NCBI GenBank assembly: GCA_947627215.1
Contig: CANQVD010000015.1
Coordinates: forward strand, 1 to 64,000
Source: an uncultured Eisenbergiella sp.
GTDB taxonomy: Bacteria; Bacillota; Clostridia; Lachnospirales; Lachnospiraceae
DNA length: 64,000 bases
Direction: 5' to 3'
Positions 51,076 to 60,862 of the stretch are shown here, piece after piece. The position numbers and the translations under genes were made by a program. Each line of letters opens with the position of its first letter. The stretch's first letter is position 1. The notes below the pieces were generated by a model, which was given only the letters and a program-made list of their open reading frames with translations, was not told the origin of the DNA and made no database searches.

Positions 51076-52470
51076 ATGGAATTGACGGATATCAGACAGC
51101 TTTTTCGGGAGAGAGAAAAATATATCGGTCAGCGGGTGAGCGTGGGCGGTTGGGTCAGGAGCAACCGGGATTCCAAGAATTTTGGTTTCCTCGTGGTCAA
51201 CGACGGCACCTTTTTCGAGGCGCTGCAGGTGGTCTACGCGGCGGACAGGCTGTCCGATTACGCGCAGATCGCCAGGATCGGCGTGGGCGCGGCGGTGATC
51301 GTGACCGGCGTGATCGTGGAAACGCCCCAGGCGAAGCAGCCTTTTGAGATGCAGGCGGAGGAGGTGCTCCTGGAGGGCGCTTCCGGACCGGACTATCCGC
51401 TGCAGAAGAAGCGTCACAGCTTTGAGTATCTGCGCACCATTTCCCATCTGCGGCCCAGAACCAATACGTTTCAGGCCGTGTTCCGCGTGCGTTCCCTGAT
51501 CGCCTACGCGATCCATCGGTTTTTCCAGGAAAGAGGGTTTGTGTATGTGCACACGCCCCTGATCACGGGAAGCGACTGCGAAGGAGCCGGGGAGATGTTT
51601 TCCGTGACCACGCTGGATCTGGCGAACGTGCCGAAGAAGGAGGACGGGACGGTGGATTTTTCCCAGGATTTCTTCGGAAGGCCCACTAACCTCACCGTCA
51701 GCGGACAGCTCAACGGCGAGACCTTTGCCATGGCGTTCAAGAATATTTACACCTTCGGGCCCACCTTCCGGGCGGAGAATTCCAACACCACCCGGCACGC
51801 GGCGGAATTCTGGATGATCGAGCCGGAGATCGCCTTCGCGGACCTGAAGGACGATATGCTGCTGGCGGAGTCCATGCTCAAATATATCATCCGCTATGTG
51901 CTGGAGAACGCGCCGGAGGAAATGGCGTTTTTCAACAGCTTTGTGGATAAGGGGCTGATCGAACGGCTGGAGCATGTGCTGCATTCCGATTTCGGCCATG
52001 TGACCTATACGGAGGCCATCGGGATCCTGGAGAAGCACAACGACGAATTCGACTATAAGGTGAGCTGGGGCTGCGATCTGCAGACCGAGCATGAGCGTTA
52101 TCTGACGGAAAAGGAATTTAAGCGGCCGGTGTTCGTGACCGATTATCCCAGGGAGATCAAGGCGTTTTATATGAAGCTCAATCCGGACGGGAAGACGGTC
52201 GCGGCCATGGACTGCCTGGTGCCCGGCATCGGGGAGATCATCGGCGGCAGTCAGAGGGAGGACAGCCTGGAGCTTCTGGAGAAGCGGATGGACGAGCTGG
52301 GACTGAACAAAGAGGATTACCGGTTCTATCTGGATCTGCGCCGGTACGGCTCGGCCCGGCACGCGGGCTTCGGTCTGGGCTTTGAGCGCTGTGTGATGTA
52401 TCTGACCGGTATGGGGAACATCCGGGACGTGCTGCCCTTCCCCAGAACCGTGAAAAACTGTGAACTGTAA
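51076..52470 (+). CDS. asnS: Asparaginyl-tRNA synthetase
   Basis: [31 protein letters not shown], class II motifs, [23 protein letters not shown] junction with upstream gene. Confidence 0.96.
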   Translation: MELTDIRQLFREREKYIGQRVSVGGWVRSNRDSKNFGFLVVNDGTFFEALQVVYAADRLSDYAQIARIGVGAAVIVTGVIVETPQAKQPFEMQAEEVLLEGASGPDYPLQKKRHSFEYLRTISHLRPRTNTFQAVFRVRSLIAYAIHRFFQERGFVYVHTPLITGSDCEGAGEMFSVTTLDLANVPKKEDGTVDFSQDFFGRPTNLTVSGQLNGETFAMAFKNIYTFGPTFRAENSNTTRHAAEFWMIEPEIAFADLKDDMLLAESMLKYIIRYVLENAPEEMAFFNSFVDKGLIERLEHVLHSDFGHVTYTEAIGILEKHNDEFDYKVSWGCDLQTEHERYLTEKEFKRPVFVTDYPREIKAFYMKLNPDGKTVAAMDCLVPGIGEIIGGSQREDSLELLEKRMDELGLNKEDYRFYLDLRRYGSARHAGFGLGFERCVMYLTGMGNIRDVLPFPRTVKNCEL

Positions 52471-52479
52471 GAAAAAGCC

Positions 52480-52513
52480 GTATTGCCGCAGGGAGGAATC
52501 CCTGCGGCAATAC
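52480..52513 (+). terminator. 15-bp perfect hairpin after asnS, probable terminator
   Basis: gtattgccgcaggga-ggaa-tccctgcggcaatac; T-rich tracts follow after ~12 nt, not immediately. Confidence 0.5.
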
Positions 52514-52555
52514 AGACAGCGGGGATTTTTGCCTTTTTGAAACAGAGGACTGAAG

Positions 52556-53785
52556 ATGCGGAAGAGTCTGACGGGACTGTCTGTTTTCCTTCTGGCGGCG
52601 GCGCTGGCGGTCCAGCCGGTTCAGGCGGCCAGGACGCGGGATCAGATCGCGCAGGAGAGGGAAAAGACGAAGCAGGAACAGCAGAATACGCAGAGCCGGT
52701 ATGAGGAAGTGCAGGGCATGCTGGGCGATCTGGAGGAGGAACAGAGCGCTCTGGAGGAGCAGATGCAGGAGCTGGATGCACAACTGGTGGAGGTCATCGC
52801 CAGCGTGGGCCTGATGGAGGAGCTGATCGGAGAGACGCAGGCGCAGATTCAGGAGGCGCAGGCGGAGTACGATGAGGCGAAGGCCCGGGAGGATGAGCAG
52901 TATGCCGCCATGAAGAAGCGCGTCCGTTATCTCTATGAAGAAGGCAATGTCAGCTATGTGGAGCTCATTCTGAAAACGGGAAGCTGGAGCGATATGCTCA
53001 ACCGGACGGAATATGTGGAGAAGCTTTCCGAATATGACGCCAACATGCTGAAGAAATACATCCTGCTGAAGGAGGAGGTTGCGGTCAAGCAGGCGCAGTT
53101 GGAGGATCGGGAGAGCGAGCTGGAGGCGCAGCATCACGAATTGGAAGAAGAAAAGGCGGCCATGGAAGAAATGATGGCGGAGATGGAGGAAATTTCCGCC
53201 GATTACGAGGTGCAGATTGCCAAGGTGCGGCAGCAGGCCGCCACCTACAAGGCGCAGATCAAGCAGCAGAACGCCCAGTTGGCGAAGCTGCAGGAGGAGG
53301 AAAACGAGATCATCCGCCAGGAGGAGGAGCGGCGGAAGGCGGAGGAAGCCGCCCGTCAGGCCGCCCAGTCCGGCGGCAGCGGCACATCCGTTGAAACCGC
53401 ATCCGCAGGAGGGCTGAAGACCGTGCCGCCGCCCACCGGGTCCACCGGCGCGGATATCGCGCAGTATGCGTGTCAGTTCGTGGGGAATCCCTATGTGGCG
53501 GGCGGTACCAGCCTGGTGAACGGGGCGGACTGCTCGGGCTTTGTCATGGCCGTTTATCAGCAGTACGGTTATAAGCTGCCCCGCAATTCCGCCTCCATGC
53601 GCAGCGTGGGCCGGGAGGTTTCCTATGATCAGGCACAGCCGGGCGATATCATCTGTTACGCGGGACATGTGGCGATCTATCTGGGAGGCGGCCGGATTGT
53701 CCATGCCAGCACGGAGCGGACGGGCATCAAATACGGCTATGCCAACTATCGCCCGATTCTGACGGTGCGCCGGATCGTCGGCTGA
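52556..53785 (+). CDS. Secreted coiled-coil NlpC/P60 (C40) cell wall hydrolase
   Basis: Signal peptide, long coiled coil, C-terminal ADCSGFVMAVYQQYGYKLPRNS...GDIICYAGHVAIYLGGGRIVHAS. Confidence 0.93.
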   Translation: MRKSLTGLSVFLLAAALAVQPVQAARTRDQIAQEREKTKQEQQNTQSRYEEVQGMLGDLEEEQSALEEQMQELDAQLVEVIASVGLMEELIGETQAQIQEAQAEYDEAKAREDEQYAAMKKRVRYLYEEGNVSYVELILKTGSWSDMLNRTEYVEKLSEYDANMLKKYILLKEEVAVKQAQLEDRESELEAQHHELEEEKAAMEEMMAEMEEISADYEVQIAKVRQQAATYKAQIKQQNAQLAKLQEEENEIIRQEEERRKAEEAARQAAQSGGSGTSVETASAGGLKTVPPPTGSTGADIAQYACQFVGNPYVAGGTSLVNGADCSGFVMAVYQQYGYKLPRNSASMRSVGREVSYDQAQPGDIICYAGHVAIYLGGGRIVHASTERTGIKYGYANYRPILTVRRIVG

Positions 53786-53821
53786 GCGGCCTTTGTTCCG
53801 CTGGGGAAATATTTTTTACGG

Positions 53822-54754
53822 ATGCAGAAAAGAGGAATGAGGATGGCGGACCATTTTGCCGGCGGGATGCGGGCGGTACAGCCTCACAGGCTGGAGCGCA
53901 ACGATCCCTGCTGGTGCGGGAGCGTAAAAAAATATAAGCAGTGTCATATGCGGGAGGATGAGAAGATCAGGGCCTTTGAGCTGGAGGGGCATATCGTTCC
54001 CGACCGCGGAATGCGCAAGACAAAGGCGCAGATCGACGGCATCCGGGAGAGCGGGAAAATCAATGCGGCGGTGCTGGATCATGTGGCGCAGCACATCCGC
54101 GCCGGCATGAGTACGCTGGAGATTGACCAACTGGTGGAGGAAAAGACCAGGGAGTTCGGCGCCGTTCCCGCTCCGCTGGGCTACGAGGGCTTTCCCAAAA
54201 GCGTATGCACCTCGGTCAACGATCAGGTGTGTCACGGGATCCCTTCCTCGGATGTGATCCTGCGGGAGGGCGATATCGTGAACGTGGATGCGTCCACCAT
54301 CTACAAAGGATATTTTTCCGATTCTTCCCGGACTTTTCTGATCGGGCAGGTTTCTCCTGAAAAGGAACGGCTCGTGCGGGTCGCGAAGGAGTGCATGGAG
54401 GCGGGGATCGCGCAGGTGAAGCCCTGGCAGTTCCTGGGGGATATGGCCGACGCGGTGAACGCCCATGCGAAGGAAAACGGTTACAGCATCGTGGTGGATA
54501 TCGGCGGACACGGCGTGGGGCTGGAGTTCCATGAGGAACCGTTCGTCAGTTACGTGGCGCCGAAGGGAACCGAAATGCTCATGGTCCCCGGCATGGTGTT
54601 CACCATCGAGCCCATGGTGAATATGGGTTCGGAGGAGATCTGTATAGACGATTCCAACGGCTGGACGATCTATACGGAGGACGGGATGCCTTCGGCCCAG
54701 TGGGAGGTGACCGTGGCGGTGACGGAGGATGGCTGCGAGATCCTGGCCTGGTAG
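53822..54754 (+). CDS. map: Type I methionine aminopeptidase with N-terminal SEC-C zinc motif
   Basis: NDPCWCGSVKKYKQCH SEC-C; GFPKSVCTSVNDQVCHGIPSSD, DVDAS, GHGVGLEFHEEPFV. Confidence 0.93.
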   Translation: MQKRGMRMADHFAGGMRAVQPHRLERNDPCWCGSVKKYKQCHMREDEKIRAFELEGHIVPDRGMRKTKAQIDGIRESGKINAAVLDHVAQHIRAGMSTLEIDQLVEEKTREFGAVPAPLGYEGFPKSVCTSVNDQVCHGIPSSDVILREGDIVNVDASTIYKGYFSDSSRTFLIGQVSPEKERLVRVAKECMEAGIAQVKPWQFLGDMADAVNAHAKENGYSIVVDIGGHGVGLEFHEEPFVSYVAPKGTEMLMVPGMVFTIEPMVNMGSEEICIDDSNGWTIYTEDGMPSAQWEVTVAVTEDGCEILAW

Positions 54755-54799
54755 GGCGCAGGCGGCGCGGGGATCGGAAGACGGTTCCGGATACGGAAG

Positions 54800-54834
54800 G
54801 AAGCAGGGTTTGGAAAGACCTGCTTCTTTTTTTT
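54800..54834 (+). terminator. Rho-independent terminator after map
   Basis: gaagcagg...cctgcttc followed by eight Ts. Confidence 0.9.
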
Positions 54835-54957
54835 CGCTTCCGGAGCAAATTATTATAGCGGGGAAGGCACGCCCTGTCAATCAGTTTGTAACTGAATGAC
54901 AGATCCCGGGAAGTGTATTATGATTGAGGAATCACAGAAAGGGAGGCGGGAGCGGGG

Positions 54958-55599
54958 ATGAAAAGCAGGATCACGGTGGTACAGGCGCTGGATGAGCGGG
55001 ATCTGCTGGTTCGGAAAATATCGGAACAGATCGAAAAGGCCTGCTTCGTGGATCTGGTTCGGCCGAAGGCTTCTGTCACGCTGGAAAAGCGCATGCCGCG
55101 GGAGGGCTTTGAATCGCAGGCGCAGGGCGCCTGGCAGAAGATACGGGCGCTGATCGAGCGCTATGACAGGCTGAACGAGGCGATCATCGCTTCCAATGCG
55201 TCCGCGCGGATCGAGACCTCCGCCGGCGAAATGTCGGTCGCCTTCGCCGTCGCCCTGCGCAGCCGTCTGCGGGGCGCGGGACCGTTCGGAGATATGACGG
55301 ATTTTGAGGGCATACTCGTCCGGCGAATGGAGACGGCGCATCGGGAGGCGCAGGAAAAGATGCGGCGGAAAAATGAGGCCGCGCGCCGGGCCGCGCTGCA
55401 GGCGCAGGTCCGTCGGGGCGCCGCCGGACGGAGCGCGGAAGGGAATCGGGTGCCTGCCGTTCCGGAGCCGCTGCGGATGTTCGATCCCCTGGATGTCTGC
55501 AAAAAGGCGAAGGCGCTGAAGGAGGGACGGGAAGCGCTTCTGCTGGAGCTGGACACGAAGATCAAAATATCCAACGCCACAACATGGGTGGAGGTGTGA
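54958..55599 (+). CDS. Protein of unknown function, weakly resembling the DIP1984/septicolysin family
   Basis: YDRLNEAIIASNASARIET...VALRSRL resembles the NxAT..L..D pattern recalled for this family; tentative. Confidence 0.5.
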   Translation: MKSRITVVQALDERDLLVRKISEQIEKACFVDLVRPKASVTLEKRMPREGFESQAQGAWQKIRALIERYDRLNEAIIASNASARIETSAGEMSVAFAVALRSRLRGAGPFGDMTDFEGILVRRMETAHREAQEKMRRKNEAARRAALQAQVRRGAAGRSAEGNRVPAVPEPLRMFDPLDVCKKAKALKEGREALLLELDTKIKISNATTWVEV

Positions 55600-55763
55600 T
55601 ACGCTGCAGAAATATCTCTGACGGGAAATGCTCTCCGCACGAAGATCCCGAACCCGGACAGTGCGGCGCCTGCCGCGAAAAGCCGTACGTTTCGGGCGGC
55701 TTTTCAACAGTCTGGTAACAAAAGATGATTCGGATTTTATCGTATTTGTTTTTCAGGAAGGTT

Positions 55764-55862
55764 CCGCACAGGCATGTGCGGCAGACCCAAATCCATGAGC
55801 ACGGTTTGATGTCGTCCGGAGGACATGGGATAAACCGCATGGCTGTGCGGCGGGCATTTTTT
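55764..55862 (+). ncRNA. Candidate structured RNA (unclassified) upstream of XRE regulator
   Basis: ccgcaca can pair with tgtgcgg at 55775-55781 or at 55844-55850; inner hairpin CGGTTT-g-ATGTC-gtccggag-GACAT-gggat-AAACCG; TTTTTT at 55857-55862. Confidence 0.45.
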
Positions 55863-56032
55863 GTCAGGAGAAAAACAGGAGCAGCGGGGCGGCGGTTCTG
55901 CGCTGCCGCACAGAAAGAATGTGACGGAGTACGGATTAAGGGACAGTCCGGCTGTTACGCTGGAAAAAGGGATGGAAAGCGATGGAGAGGCAGGAGAACG
56001 GGAGCATTGAGGGAAGGAAGGGATGTGGGTTT

Positions 56033-56374
56033 ATGCAGGTTTATCCGGTCATCGATGTACAGGAGACGGGAAGACAGCTTCGGGCAGAATGCGAGCGCCG
56101 TCAGGTGACGCCGAAGGAGCTGCAGGAGTTTCTGGGACTGGCGGCTCTCCAGTCCATTTACAGTTGGTTTCAGGGCAGGACGCTGCCGTCTCTGGATAAT
56201 TTCTATGCGCTGAGCTGTTATCTGGGGATTCGGATGGAGGAGCTGGTGGTGCCGAAGAGGCGGGCGCGGGAGGTGCCTGTGCGGGGAGCGGCCCGCGCCC
56301 TGGAGCGGCGCATGGTGGCCTACCTCGGCTTTTGTCTGCAGGCGGAGAGACCGGGGCGAACGGCGACCGCCTGA
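56033..56374 (+). CDS. XRE-type HTH regulator
   Basis: ORF 55982..56374; MQVYPVIDVQETGRQLRAECERRQVTPKELQEFLGLAALQSIYSWFQGRTLPSLDNFYALSCYLGI. Confidence 0.8.
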   Translation: MQVYPVIDVQETGRQLRAECERRQVTPKELQEFLGLAALQSIYSWFQGRTLPSLDNFYALSCYLGIRMEELVVPKRRAREVPVRGAARALERRMVAYLGFCLQAERPGRTATA

Positions 56375-56538
56375 TTCTCCTGCGCTGCGCCTTCTGCGTC
56401 CGGTTTCTCTGTGCGCCCGCAGGGCCGGCTTTCCTGTAAGGCATTTTTGCAGGCCTCTCCTGTAAGGCATTTTTCTGTTGCGTTTCTATCCGGGTTACGT
56501 TATGATTAAAAGATGACGATATACCGGGAGGGACAGGG

Positions 56539-59500
56539 ATGCTCACGAGGAGCGGGATCAAAAGGCTGGCCGGATATTCCTATGCCAGAGGTGTGGAGAT
56601 ATTCAATCAGGGAAAAGTCGGTTCTTTTTATATGGAGGGGGCGGAGGAGTACGATCGGATTCGGGCTCTTGTGAAAGGAAGCGGCAGGCACAGGTATGCC
56701 GTGGAGATCACGGTGAATACGGAAACGGATGAGATCGAAGACTGCGGTTGTGAATGTCCGGCGTTTTATTCCTACGACGGCCTGTGCAAGCACTGCGTGG
56801 GAGTCCTTCTGGAATATCTGTCCGTACTGCACCGGCGGGAAACGGTTCAGGAGGATAGGTACCGGCGGGAAAAACCGGTGAGACGGAAAGAAGCCTTGCC
56901 TGCCCGGAGGATGCAGCGGCAGACGACCGTTCAGATGAAGGAGCTGCTGCAGAAGCAGGCGGTACGGCAGACGCTGCCCGTTGTGCAGAGTGACGTTTAC
57001 GGCAGGGTTCGGCTGGAGCCGATCCTGACCTGCGGACGGGATGCGTGTCAGGCGGAGTTCCGCATCGGGACCCAAAAGATGTATGTGCTGAAGGATGTCT
57101 TTCAGTTCGCGGCGCTTATGCGGGCGCATGAGAATTATTCCTATGGGAAGGCGCTGCAGTTTACGCACGTTCCGGAGAATCTTGCGGAGCAGTCCCGCGC
57201 GATGGCGGCGTTCCTTTTGAATTGGACGGAGAGAAACAGTGGGCGTTACGGGCAGTTTGATCAGTACTCTTCTTATTATCCGTATGTGCCGAAATCGAGG
57301 CTGATCTCGCTGGATGGGCGGGATCTGGAGGCCTTTCTGGATGCGGTCGGTTCTGTCCCTTTTATCGCCAATGTGGACGGAGAAGGAGAAAAGAAGTGGA
57401 GCGTTGCGCCGGAGACGCTGCGCCGTCAGGTCTTCCTCACCGGCGGGACGGACGGCATGGAAGTGCGGCTGGATTCGATATTCGGATATGAGTGTGAACG
57501 GGACTACATTTATTTCCGGGATCAGAAAATATACCGTATCCCCAGGGAGGAAATGCGGGAGGCGGAGGATTTCCTGGAATGTATGCGATCCCTTCCGGAG
57601 CGGAAGGCCTTTGTTCAGAAATCGGATGTCCCCGCGTTTTTCCGGCGGGTGATGCCCGCGCTGCGCCGCTGCTTTGACTGTGTTCTGGAAAATGTCGATG
57701 AACAGGATGCGCGGCCGGAGGAGGCTGTCTTTCGGTTTTATCTGGATATGCCGCAGGAGGATCTGGTCACCTGCCGGGCGTCGGCGGTATACGGAGAGCG
57801 GGAATACAGTGTTTTTTCCCATGAAGAGGGAATGGAACTGCGGGACTTTCAGAGGGAATCCGAGGTGGCGGGGCTGATCAGCTCCTGGTGCAACGCGTAT
57901 GACGACGTGACGCATACGATGGTGATCCATCAGGATGACGAACTGCTCTATGCCCTTCTGACGGACGGCGTGATCAGGCTGCAGGAGCTGGGCGAGGTCT
58001 ATGTTTCCGATGCGCTGAAGCGGATCCGGCTGGTGCAGACGCCCAGGATATCCGTCGGGCTTTCTCTCGCGGGAGATCTCCTGAATCTGAGCATATCCTC
58101 GGAGGATATTCCCCGGGAACAACTGATCGAGATCCTGTCCCGCTATGAGCGCCGCAGGAAATATTACCGGCTCAGGGACGGGAGCCTCCTTCGCATGGAG
58201 GAGGAAGACATGGGGCCGCTGGCAGATCTGCGCCACGGCCTGCAGTTGACCGAAAAGCAACTGAAAAAGGATAAGATCGAGATTCCGCGCTTCCGCGCGC
58301 TCTATCTGGAGGAAGAGCTGGGAGAGGAAAGCGGGTTTTCCGTATCCCGGAATGAGGATTTCAGGGCGCTGGTCAGCAGGATGAAGACGGTGGAGGACAA
58401 CGCTTTTGAAATTCCGGAGAGCCTTAAGGATGTGCTGCGGGAGTATCAGAAATACGGATACCGCTGGATCAGGACGCTGTATCATAACGGATTCGGGGGT
58501 ATCCTGGCCGACGATATGGGCCTGGGCAAGACGCTGCAGGTGATCTGCTTTCTGCTTTCCGAGGCGGAAAAGGGCGGACCGGACGGGGGAACAGGCGGCG
58601 CGGTTCCGGGGAAGGGCGCGTCCCGGAAGGCTGGCAGCGCAGATCCGGGAGCGGACGGCTCGCTTTCCCGGGCGGGGCGGAGGACGCTGATCGTCTGTCC
58701 GGCTTCTCTGGTATACAACTGGAAAAAGGAGATCGAGCGCTTTGCGCCGCAGCTTACGGCCCGCATGGTGGTTGGGAGCGCGCCGGAACGGGAAGCGGTC
58801 CTGCGGGGCGCGGGACAGGGAGATGTCCTGATCACCTCCTACGATCTGCTCCGCAGGGACGTGGAGCAGTATGAGAGCCTGTCCTTTTTCTGTCAGGTCA
58901 TCGATGAGGCGCAGTATATCAAGAACCACGGGACGCTGGCGGCAAAGGCGGTCAAGCAGGTCCGGGCGGGATTCCGTCTGGCGCTGACAGGGACGCCCGT
59001 GGAAAACCGGCTGAGCGAGCTCTGGAGCATTTTCGACTATCTGATGCCGGGGTATCTGTATACGTATCAGCGTTTCCGGGAGGAGCTGGAATCCCCCATC
59101 GTGACAAAGGATGATGAAGCGTGCGCCGCCCGCCTGCAGAAGATGATCCGGCCGTTTGTGCTGCGCCGCCTGAAAAAGGATGTGCTGAAGGAGCTCCCGG
59201 ATAAGCTGGAAGAGAACGTGTATGCACAGATGGAGGGCGAACAGCAGCAGCTTTATGACGCCCATGTGAAGCGGATGCAGCTCATGCTGGACAAGAAGTC
59301 GGACGAGGAGTTTAAGAGCTCCAAAATACAGATCCTCGCGGAGCTGACGAAGCTCCGGCAGCTCTGCTGCGATCCGGCACTGCTGTACGACGGATATGAA
59401 AGCGGCTCCGCCAAGAAGGAGCTGGCGATCCATCTGGTGAAAAATGCCGTGGAGAACGGGCATAAGGTGCTGTTGTTTTCCCAGTTCACGTCCATGCTGG

Positions 59501-59916
59501 AGCGGCTGGCGGAATCCCTTCGGAAGGAGAGGATACCGTTTTATACGCTGACCGGCGCGACGCCGAAGGAGAAAAGGGCCAGGATGGTGGAGGATTTCGC
59601 GACGGATGCCGTGCCCGTGTTCTGCATTTCCCTGAAAGCGGGCGGAACGGGGCTGAACCTGACCGCCGCGGATGTGGTGATCCATTTCGACCCCTGGTGG
59701 AATGTGGCGGTGCAGAATCAGGCCACGGACCGGGCACACCGCATCGGTCAGGTCAATACGGTCAATGTGTACCGGCTCATCGCCCGCGGGACGATCGAGG
59801 AAAAGATCGTGGATCTGCAGGCGCGCAAGCTGGAGCTGGCCGATCGGATCCTGGGCGGAGAAGGCGTCGGAGCAGGGAGCCTGACCAGAGAGGAGCTGCT
59901 GGAGCTGCTGCGGTGA
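56539..59916 (+). CDS. SNF2-family DEAD/DEAH helicase with SWIM zinc finger
   Basis: CGCECPAFYSYDGLCKHCVGV SWIM; ILADDMGLGKTLQVICFLL; VIDEAQYIKN; QATDRAHRIGQ. Confidence 0.94.
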   Translation: MLTRSGIKRLAGYSYARGVEIFNQGKVGSFYMEGAEEYDRIRALVKGSGRHRYAVEITVNTETDEIEDCGCECPAFYSYDGLCKHCVGVLLEYLSVLHRRETVQEDRYRREKPVRRKEALPARRMQRQTTVQMKELLQKQAVRQTLPVVQSDVYGRVRLEPILTCGRDACQAEFRIGTQKMYVLKDVFQFAALMRAHENYSYGKALQFTHVPENLAEQSRAMAAFLLNWTERNSGRYGQFDQYSSYYPYVPKSRLISLDGRDLEAFLDAVGSVPFIANVDGEGEKKWSVAPETLRRQVFLTGGTDGMEVRLDSIFGYECERDYIYFRDQKIYRIPREEMREAEDFLECMRSLPERKAFVQKSDVPAFFRRVMPALRRCFDCVLENVDEQDARPEEAVFRFYLDMPQEDLVTCRASAVYGEREYSVFSHEEGMELRDFQRESEVAGLISSWCNAYDDVTHTMVIHQDDELLYALLTDGVIRLQELGEVYVSDALKRIRLVQTPRISVGLSLAGDLLNLSISSEDIPREQLIEILSRYERRRKYYRLRDGSLLRMEEEDMGPLADLRHGLQLTEKQLKKDKIEIPRFRALYLEEELGEESGFSVSRNEDFRALVSRMKTVEDNAFEIPESLKDVLREYQKYGYRWIRTLYHNGFGGILADDMGLGKTLQVICFLLSEAEKGGPDGGTGGAVPGKGASRKAGSADPGADGSLSRAGRRTLIVCPASLVYNWKKEIERFAPQLTARMVVGSAPEREAVLRGAGQGDVLITSYDLLRRDVEQYESLSFFCQVIDEAQYIKNHGTLAAKAVKQVRAGFRLALTGTPVENRLSELWSIFDYLMPGYLYTYQRFREELESPIVTKDDEACAARLQKMIRPFVLRRLKKDVLKELPDKLEENVYAQMEGEQQQLYDAHVKRMQLMLDKKSDEEFKSSKIQILAELTKLRQLCCDPALLYDGYESGSAKKELAIHLVKNAVENGHKVLLFSQFTSMLERLAESLRKERIPFYTLTGATPKEKRARMVEDFATDAVPVFCISLKAGGTGLNLTAADVVIHFDPWWNVAVQNQATDRAHRIGQVNTVNVYRLIARGTIEEKIVDLQARKLELADRILGGEGVGAGSLTREELLELLR

Positions 59917-59977
59917 TCCCGGCGTTGGGAGAAGTGAAGAGCTTCATATCGGTATTTATTTCAAGGAGGAGAAAGAG

Positions 59978-60415
59978 ATGGAGTACAGGCGTTTTCAGGA
60001 CACGATCTTTTTGAGACTGGATCCGGAGGAGGAGATCTGCGAAAGGCTGCTCGCGGTGGCGGTGGCGGAGGACATCCGGCTGGCGCAGATCAGCGGGCTG
60101 GGCGCGGTGAAGGCTTTTACCACCGGCGTGTTCAATACGGCGGAAAAGAAATATTACGCCAACGACTTTTCCGGCCCTTATGAGATCACGTCCCTGACGG
60201 GAACGCTCACGCGAATGGACGGAAAGCCTTACCTTCATGTCCATATGAGCGCGGGAGACAGCGAGGGCAGAGTGGTCGGCGGGCATCTGAACCGCGCGGT
60301 GATCAGCGCCACGGCGGAGATCGTCATCCGGATCGCGGACGGCGAGGTGGACCGGGAATTCAGCGAGAAGGTAGGGCTGAATCTGTTCCGGTTCCGGGAT
60401 GGCGGCCGCGGATAA
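59978..60415 (+). CDS. PPC/DUF296 domain DNA-binding protein
   Basis: FLRLDPEEEICERLLAVAVAEDIRLAQISGLGAV...YLHVHMSAGDSEGRVVGGHLNRAVIS. Confidence 0.88.
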   Translation: MEYRRFQDTIFLRLDPEEEICERLLAVAVAEDIRLAQISGLGAVKAFTTGVFNTAEKKYYANDFSGPYEITSLTGTLTRMDGKPYLHVHMSAGDSEGRVVGGHLNRAVISATAEIVIRIADGEVDREFSEKVGLNLFRFRDGGRG

Positions 60416-60437
60416 GATATTTTGGATCTTCAGGCGA

Positions 60438-60466
60438 TCATAACCATAAAACCCCCGTCATACAAT
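60438..60466 (+). promoter_or_regulatory. Sigma-E-like sporulation promoter for spoIIID
   Basis: TCATAAC - 14 nt - CATACAAT, compared with the Bacillus sigma-E consensus KMATATT-N14/15-CATACAnT. Confidence 0.6.
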
Positions 60467-60490
60467 GTAAAAAATGTATGACGGGGGTTT
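60449..60490. terminator. Inverted repeat overlapping the spoIIID promoter and RBS
   Basis: aaacccccgtcataca-atgtaaaaaa-tgtatgacgggggttt, perfect 16-bp stem. Confidence 0.6.
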
Positions 60491-60494
60491 CCCT

Positions 60495-60749
60495 GTGAAG
60501 GATTATATTGAAGAGCGGGCGATGGCGGTGGCCGGCTATATCATTGAGCATAACGCGACGGTGAGGCAGGCGGCGAAGCAGTTTGGGATCAGCAAGAGCA
60601 CGGTGCACAAGGATATCACCGAGCGCCTGGAGCAGATCAATCCGGGGCTTGCGAAGGAGGCCAGGATCGTGCTGGACGTGAACAAGTCCGAACGCCATAT
60701 CCGGGGAGGGCTCGCCACAAGGGAAAAATATCTGCATCATTCATTGTGA
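60495..60749 (+). CDS. spoIIID: Stage III sporulation transcriptional regulator SpoIIID
   Basis: GTG start; VKDYIEERAMAVAGYIIEHNATVRQAAKQFGISKSTVHKDITERLEQINPGLAKEARIVLDVNKSERHIRGGLATREKY. Confidence 0.96.
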   Translation: MKDYIEERAMAVAGYIIEHNATVRQAAKQFGISKSTVHKDITERLEQINPGLAKEARIVLDVNKSERHIRGGLATREKYLHHSL

Positions 60750-60862
60750 ACATGAGATCGAGATTCGGCAATTTTGTCCATTTACAAACATTTTTATCCT
60801 GTATAAGATGAGAAAGGTCGGAACGGGTCCGACCGGTTCATATACGGGAGAAGAGAAGAAAA

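Noticed and set aside
56506-59739. 1077-aa minus-strand ORF opposite the SNF2 helicase
   Set aside because: Frame artefact of GC-rich codon bias; the plus-strand product has all helicase motifs.
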